Shown in pieces: positions 59,589 to 64,000 of a stretch of 64,000 nt of DNA (within the stretch, counting starts at the first letter, position 1; each line of letters begins with the position of its first letter). The translations under genes and the position numbers were made by a program. The DNA comes from Archangium sp. GTDB lineage: Bacteria; Myxococcota; Myxococcia; Myxococcales; Myxococcaceae. The notes under the pieces are model-generated. The model was not told the origin of the DNA. It ran no database searches and worked only from the letters and a program-made list of their open reading frames with translations. The stretch lies in contig JAUXRX010000025.1 in assembly GCA_030681645.1 (NCBI GenBank), positions 62,001 to 126,000 on the forward strand. Direction: 5' to 3'.

Positions 59589-60743
59589 CTACTCGAGCAG
59601 CTTCTGGTTCAGGAACAGCGCCGCCTGGTGCGCGAGGTACGCCATCACCCCGACCTCGTGCTCGAGGAACTGCGGCCCGCCCTTGCGGTTGATCACCTGC
59701 ACGCAGCCGAACGAGCGGCCGTGCGTCATCATCGGCGCGCAGAGCATCGAGCGGGTCGCGTAGCCGACGCGCGCGCCGACCTCGGCGTAGAAGCGCGGGT
59801 CCTTCTCCACGTCAGAGACGGCCACCGAGACACCTTCGGCCGCGCAGAAGCCGGCGATGCCGGTGCCGGCGGGCACGATGATGTTCGCGCGGAGGATCTC
59901 CTTCGCCTTCGGCCCGCGCGCGGCCACGAAGGTGAGATCGCCCGTGGCGCCGTCGGCGCGCAGCACCGAGCCCGCCTCGCAGGGCACCTTCTCCATGACC
60001 AGGTCGAGGACGAACTCCATCGCCTCCTCGATCTCCTTCTTCGAGCCCAGGTCGACCACGCGCAGGAAGATGTCGGCGAGGATGTCCTCGGTCTCCTGGC
60101 GCTGCGACTTGGCGATGTTCGGGCTCGACTTCGCCCGGCCGATGCTGCCGGTGCTGGGGCGAATCGGCTGAACGAGCTCTTCGACGTCCTTCAGCTCGAG
60201 GCGCGCGGACGGCTTGTGCTGGCGCGGCGCGGGCGTGGCGTTGCGGGGCACCGCCGCGGGAATCGAGGCAGGCACGGCCGCGAGGTTGCCGGGCAGCGTC
60301 TTGTTCAGATCCGGCGAGGGCATCTTGAGCGCCTCGCCGCCCTTCTTCGTGGTGTCGAGATCGGGCTTCGGCAGCGGCTGCGTCTTGTGGTCGTCAGGCC
60401 GCTTCACCGCCGGGATGCCGGGCTCGGTCTTCACCTCGGCCCGCTGCGCGGGCGCGGGCGCGACCGCGGGGCGAATCTGCGAGGGGCGCTTCACCTGCGC
60501 CTTCGCGATGTCCTCCTCGGTCATCTCGCGAATCCGGAACACGCGGCCCGACGCGGCCTCGGTCACGTGGATCGAGTTGTCCTCCTGGATGTCGACCATC
60601 ACGTTCTGACTGATGGTCCCCTGCTCACCCAGCTTCTGGAGGCCGGCCTTGAGGGCCGACATCCAGTTGTCGGCGCCCACTTTCAACGTGACGTTGAAGC
60701 CGTTCCCGTCGGTAGCGGGGATGTGCACCTCGAACTTGGACAT
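59589..60743 (-). CDS. GAF-domain protein with conserved N-terminal module, 384 aa
   Basis: The N-terminal 80 residues (SKFEVHIPATDGNGFNVTLK, NWMSALKAGLQKLGEQGTIS, VMVDIQEDNSIHVTEAASGR) form a small module, followed by a disordered Pro/Lys-rich linker and a GAF domain at about 225-380 (EIEEAMEFVLDLVMEKVPCE, GTGIAGFCAAEGVSVAVSDV, RSMLCAPMMTHGRSFGCVQV, EHEVGVMAYLAHQAALFLNQ). GAF domains bind small ligands or form signalling platforms; no output domain is present, so it may act on another protein. The ATG at 60743 was chosen over a TTG two codons upstream. I recall similar architecture from other myxobacteria. Confidence 0.85.
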   Translation of the reverse strand: MSKFEVHIPATDGNGFNVTLKVGADNWMSALKAGLQKLGEQGTISQNVMVDIQEDNSIHVTEAASGRVFRIREMTEEDIAKAQVKRPSQIRPAVAPAPAQRAEVKTEPGIPAVKRPDDHKTQPLPKPDLDTTKKGGEALKMPSPDLNKTLPGNLAAVPASIPAAVPRNATPAPRQHKPSARLELKDVEELVQPIRPSTGSIGRAKSSPNIAKSQRQETEDILADIFLRVVDLGSKKEIEEAMEFVLDLVMEKVPCEAGSVLRADGATGDLTFVAARGPKAKEILRANIIVPAGTGIAGFCAAEGVSVAVSDVEKDPRFYAEVGARVGYATRSMLCAPMMTHGRSFGCVQVINRKGGPQFLEHEVGVMAYLAHQAALFLNQKLLE

Positions 60744-60847
60744 GCTCAAAACCTCACCATATTTCGCGCTGATGCGGAATTTGTGTCTGCTAGACGTGCG
60801 GGCGACGAAGATCGACTCGGGCTGACGCGGGGAATAAGGAGTCGCAC

Positions 60848-61528
60848 ATGGCGGAAGAAAAAGGGCTGGGAAAAAAGCTGCTCGGGCTCTTCGTCGAGTC
60901 GAAGGAAGGCACCCCGGAAGAGGGTACTCCGGCGGTCGAGGCGTCCGACGCAGAGAAGACGCCCGCCGAGCTCGTCGCCGAGCTGGCCGGCCAATCGGCC
61001 CCGAAGAAGGGCCCCGCGCCCATGGCCGGCGGCCCCCCAGCTGCGCCCGCGCCCCGCCCGATGATGCCCGCGGCCAGCGGCCCGGTCACCGCCGCGGTCG
61101 TCGACTTCGACGCGGTGTTCAAGACCACCGGCATGGACGCCAGCGATCTCGATCGCGTGCGCAAGGCCGAGGAGCTGCTCAAGGGCCTGCCCGAATCGAC
61201 CCCGCTCGAGGTGAAGCGGCAGATCGTCGAGGCCTCGCTCAAGGCCTTCGGCTTCGACGTGGCCAAGATCATCGGCGCCGCCCAGCAGCAGCTCAAGGCG
61301 CTCGAGACCTGGGTGCGGCTCAACGAGAACCAGACCGCCAAGGGCATCACCGACGCCCAGACGCAGATCGCCCAGCTCGAGGACAAGGTGATCTCGCTCA
61401 AGGCCGACATCACCAAGCGCGCCGACCAGCTCGCCTCGCTCTCGGCCGCGGCCGACGGGCGCAAGGGCCAGGTGCACCGCGTGCTCGAGTTCTTCAACGC
61501 ACCCGCGGCGCCTGCCGCCAAGCCGTAA
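60848..61528 (+). CDS. Coiled-coil protein at the head of a transporter operon, 226 aa
   Basis: The N-terminus has a short basic/hydrophobic lead (EKGLGKKLLGLFVESKEGTP), then an Ala/Pro linker, and a helical C-terminal half with a coiled coil (LETWVRLNENQTAKGITDAQ, QIAQLEDKVISLKADITKRA). No signal peptide. I do not recognise the family. AATAAGGAG lies at a good distance from the ATG and is a strong ribosome-binding site. It is followed after 33 bp by the binding protein-OmpA fusion and the permease, so it likely belongs to the same operon. Confidence 0.78.
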   Translation: MAEEKGLGKKLLGLFVESKEGTPEEGTPAVEASDAEKTPAELVAELAGQSAPKKGPAPMAGGPPAAPAPRPMMPAASGPVTAAVVDFDAVFKTTGMDASDLDRVRKAEELLKGLPESTPLEVKRQIVEASLKAFGFDVAKIIGAAQQQLKALETWVRLNENQTAKGITDAQTQIAQLEDKVISLKADITKRADQLASLSAAADGRKGQVHRVLEFFNAPAAPAAKP

Positions 61529-61561
61529 CGCTCCATTTCTCCGTAAGCACAAGGGCCGATC

Positions 61562-63202
61562 ATGAAACTGACTCCGTTCGGGAAGTTGTTCATCGCGCTG
61601 GTGGCTGTGGGTGTCATCGGCTTCGTGGGGTTCAAGAAGTACGGCGACAAGCTGCGCGAGTGGGCCGGTGCCGCTCCCAAGGTGACTGACGGCAGCAAGC
61701 CGCCCGACACCACCGTCACCAAGGACGACTTCGCCGCGGTGAACCAGGGCATCAGCGACGCGCCCCGTGAAGGCGGCGTGAAGGTGGTCGGCGGCGCCAC
61801 GCCCGGCACCCAGATGCTCAACCGCACCTTGAAGGTCGGCATCAACACCTGGGCCGGTCACGCCCCGGGCATCGTGGCCAACGGCGGCATGAAGCCGGGC
61901 GCGGCGAGCTCGCTCTACAAGAAGAAGTACGGCCTCGACGTCGAGTTCATCCTCCTCGAGGACCCCAGCGCCAAGCTGGCCGCCTTCATCAAGGGCGACA
62001 TCGACATCATGTGGGACACCGTCGACTCGTTCGCGCGGGAAGCGAGCGAGCTCAAGGAGAAGGGCCTCAAGGCCCGCTCCATCATCCAGGAAGACTGGAG
62101 CCGCGGCGGTGACGGCATCGTCTCGCTCAAGACCATCAAGTCGGTCGAGGATCTCAAGGGCAAGCGCATCGCCAGCACCAAGTTCACGCCCTCGCACTGG
62201 CTGCTGCTGTTCCTGCTCTCGCAGTCGGGCCTCTCGCCGGCAGATCGCGCGGAGATCGAGAAGAACATCGTCTTCACCGCCGAGGCTCCGCAGGCCGCCG
62301 CCATGTTCAAGGCCGGCAAGGTCGACGCCGCCGTCACCTGGGAACCCGACCTCTCGGGCGCCGTCACCGCGCGCGAGAACGAGGCGCACGTGCTGGTGTC
62401 CACCACCTCGGCCACCAACGTGATCGCCGACACCCTGGTGGCGCGGCAGCAGCTGGTCGACGAGGCGCCCGGCGCGGTGCAGGCCTTCGTGGCAGGCTGG
62501 TTCGACGCCATCAGCGTGATGAAGGAAGACCCCCAGAGCACCAACCAGCTGATCGCCGACTCCCTCAAGCTCACCACCGACGACGTGTCGGGCATGCTCT
62601 CGGGTCTCAAGCTCACGTCGTACGCCGACAACGCGCTCTTCTTCGGGCTCTCGGGCCCCAAGTCGTACTTCGACTCGCTCTTCAACGGCGCCTTCGTCAT
62701 CTGGCGCAAGAAGGGCGTGGTCAACACGGTGGTCGACGCCCCCGACTTCAAGGACTCGCGCTTCGTCTCGGCGCTGGCGAAGGACTACGCCAGCCAGAAG
62801 GTCGAGGAGTCGTTCGCGTTCAAGGACAAGCCCAAGGTGTCCGACCGCGCCATCGTGAACAAAAGCCTGTCGATTCACTTCACCACCGGCTCCGACGAGA
62901 TCATGCCGGGCAGCTACTTCACGCTCGACTCGCTGGGCGAGACGATGCTCGCCTTCGGCAACACCTACCTGCAGGTCGAGGGCAACACCGACAGCCGCGG
63001 CAGCGAGGCGGCGAACAAGACGCTCTCGCAGCGCCGGTCGGACTCGGTGAAGGCGTACCTGGTGAAGAACTTCAACCTCGACGCCAAGCGCTTCGTCACC
63101 GTGGGCCAGGGCAGCGCCAAGCCGATCGCCCCGAACGAGACCGAAGATGGGCGCGCGCTGAACCGGCGCACCGACATCAAGGTCGTCCTCAATGCCCAGT
63201 GA
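61562..63202 (+). CDS. Solute-binding protein (NMT1/SsuA-like) fused to OmpA domain, 546 aa
   Basis: An uncleaved-looking membrane anchor (KLFIALVAVGVIGFVGFKKY, about 8-27) leads to a periplasmic binding protein of the nitrate, sulfonate and taurine type (about 85-400): LKVGINTWAGHAPGIVANGG, LDVEFILLEDPSAKLAAFIK, GDIDIMWDTVDSFAREASEL, KGKRIASTKFTPSHWLLLFL. From about 430 an OmpA-type peptidoglycan-binding domain follows: SIHFTTGSDEIMPGSYFTLD, VEGNTDSRGSEAANKTLSQR and DGRALNRRTDIKVVL with the diaminopimelate-contacting Asp and Arg. It thus seems to present the binding lobe from the cell wall to the permease. Its stop overlaps the permease start by 11 bp. Confidence 0.9.
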   Translation: MKLTPFGKLFIALVAVGVIGFVGFKKYGDKLREWAGAAPKVTDGSKPPDTTVTKDDFAAVNQGISDAPREGGVKVVGGATPGTQMLNRTLKVGINTWAGHAPGIVANGGMKPGAASSLYKKKYGLDVEFILLEDPSAKLAAFIKGDIDIMWDTVDSFAREASELKEKGLKARSIIQEDWSRGGDGIVSLKTIKSVEDLKGKRIASTKFTPSHWLLLFLLSQSGLSPADRAEIEKNIVFTAEAPQAAAMFKAGKVDAAVTWEPDLSGAVTARENEAHVLVSTTSATNVIADTLVARQQLVDEAPGAVQAFVAGWFDAISVMKEDPQSTNQLIADSLKLTTDDVSGMLSGLKLTSYADNALFFGLSGPKSYFDSLFNGAFVIWRKKGVVNTVVDAPDFKDSRFVSALAKDYASQKVEESFAFKDKPKVSDRAIVNKSLSIHFTTGSDEIMPGSYFTLDSLGETMLAFGNTYLQVEGNTDSRGSEAANKTLSQRRSDSVKAYLVKNFNLDAKRFVTVGQGSAKPIAPNETEDGRALNRRTDIKVVLNAQ

Positions 63203-64000
63203 GGTGAAACCTCCAGTTCGTGCGAGGGCCACGCCCTCGGTTTGGGCGCTGCGGAGCAACATCCCCGCGGGGCCCGCGCGCCTGGCGTCGGTGGTCAGCC
63301 TGGGCGTGCTGATGCTCGCGTGGTGCGCGGTGAGCTACATCGAGGTCGAGCGCGGGGGGCAGAAGGTGCCGCTGGTGCCGCACTTCTTCCTCCCTGCGCC
63401 TGACCAGGTGATCAAGAGCCTGTTCTATTTGATCTTCGAGAAGGACCTGCTGCAGGCCGTGCTGGTGAGCGCGATTCGCATCGCCAAGGCGTTCGGGCTG
63501 TCGCTGGCGGTCGCCCTGCCCCTGGGCATCGCGATGGGCAGCTTCGAGATCGTCAACCGCATCTTCGACCCGATCATCGCGCCGATGCGCTACCTGCCGA
63601 TCACCGCGTTCATCCCGCTGCTGATCCTCTGGTTCGGCATCGACGAAGCGCAGAAGGTGGCGTTCCTCTTCCTGGGCACGGTGGTGTTCCTGCTGCCGGC
63701 GGTGGTCGACGCGATCCGGGCGGTGCCCGAAGAGCTGATTCAGACCGCCTTCACCCTCGGTGCGTCGAAGGCCCAGGTGATCCGCACGGTGCTGATCCCC
63801 GCGGCGCTGCCGCAGATCTTCGACGGCTTCCGGGTGATGAACGCGATCGCGTGGACCTACATCATCCTCGCGGAGATCGTGAACGCGCAGAGCGGCATCG
63901 GCTACATCCTGCAGCTCGCCGGGCAGCACAACAAACCCGAGTGGAGCTTCGCGGGCATCCTGGTGGTGGGCATCATCGGCATCATCACCGACGTGTTGAT
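63192..64000 (+). CDS. ABC transporter permease (SsuC/TauC-like), partial
   Basis: The reading frame from ATG 63192 is open to the right edge, giving 269 residues. Membrane helices alternate with loops: ASVVSLGVLMLAWCAVSYIE, AFGLSLAVALPLGIAMGSFE, RYLPITAFIPLLILWFGIDE, VAFLFLGTVVFLLPAVVDAI. The EAA loop for ATPase contact is ELIQTAFTLGASKAQVIRTV with LIPAALPQIFDGFRV. It matches permeases for nitrate, sulfonate or related small anions. The ATPase gene should lie just beyond the window. It overlaps the preceding gene by 11 bp. Confidence 0.92.
   Translation, partial: MPSEVKPPVRARATPSVWALRSNIPAGPARLASVVSLGVLMLAWCAVSYIEVERGGQKVPLVPHFFLPAPDQVIKSLFYLIFEKDLLQAVLVSAIRIAKAFGLSLAVALPLGIAMGSFEIVNRIFDPIIAPMRYLPITAFIPLLILWFGIDEAQKVAFLFLGTVVFLLPAVVDAIRAVPEELIQTAFTLGASKAQVIRTVLIPAALPQIFDGFRVMNAIAWTYIILAEIVNAQSGIGYILQLAGQHNKPEWSFAGILVVGIIGIITDVL

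Overview
The window is a GC-rich chromosomal segment from a myxobacterium-like organism (Myxococcota). The evidence is the very high GC3, the abundance of lipoproteins with Pro/Ala/Asp linkers, an FHA-GGDEF protein, a DUF4388 protein, a giant lipid-anchored RHS protein, a protein with a myxobacterial MXAN_5187-type C-terminus, and a sigma-54 activator fused to a second ATPase and tetratricopeptide-like repeats. I place it in the Myxococcales sensu lato but cannot name a genus. No rRNA, tRNA, CRISPR array or insertion sequence was recognised.

Layout. 1-13 kb: the start of an ECF-like sigma factor, several lipoproteins, a J-domain protein, a prolyl oligopeptidase, a Nudix-GlpD-FKBP run, a cysteine-rich lipoprotein, a MoaD-MoaE fusion, YceI and an M32 carboxypeptidase. 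13-16.7 kb: a DUF697-SCP2 fusion, a VapBC module and a RIO-type kinase with a 200-residue low-complexity tail. 16.7-30.5 kb: RF3 (in tandem with the RIO kinase), a SAM-binding protein, a cNMP-binding protein, a DUF1206 protein, then a four-gene run of class A PBP, FG-GAP protein, solute-binding-like protein and histidine kinase. 30.5-37 kb: the sigma-54 activator with its own sigma-54 promoter and an upstream dyad, and the MXAN_5187-like protein. 37-47 kb: a DUF1460 protein, two divergent HEAT-repeat proteins, a degenerate GGDEF protein convergent to an intact FHA-GGEEF cyclase, L-asparaginase, a DsbA-like protein, DUF4388 and TruD. 47-56.6 kb: a 2761-residue RHS protein with a variable tip, a coupled immunity candidate, the orphan tail of a second toxin tip, and a second immunity candidate. 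56.6-64 kb: a large lipoprotein, HigBA, a GAF protein and the beginning of an ABC transporter operon whose binding protein is fused to an OmpA domain.

Cross-cutting features. Two families of interspersed palindromic repeats (11 copies or partial copies) lie mostly between genes, but two sites have become coding sequence at protein N-termini. Several promoters show the same geometry: a -35, a 17-bp spacer, a -10 and only 6 nt before the start codon, with no Shine-Dalgarno sequence (vapB, higB, the gene at 36878). The RHS gene has the same arrangement, but its spacer holds a run of 12 C and is 20 bp long, which suggests phase-variable expression of the toxin. These sites and the orphan toxin cassette are the most interesting parts of the window.
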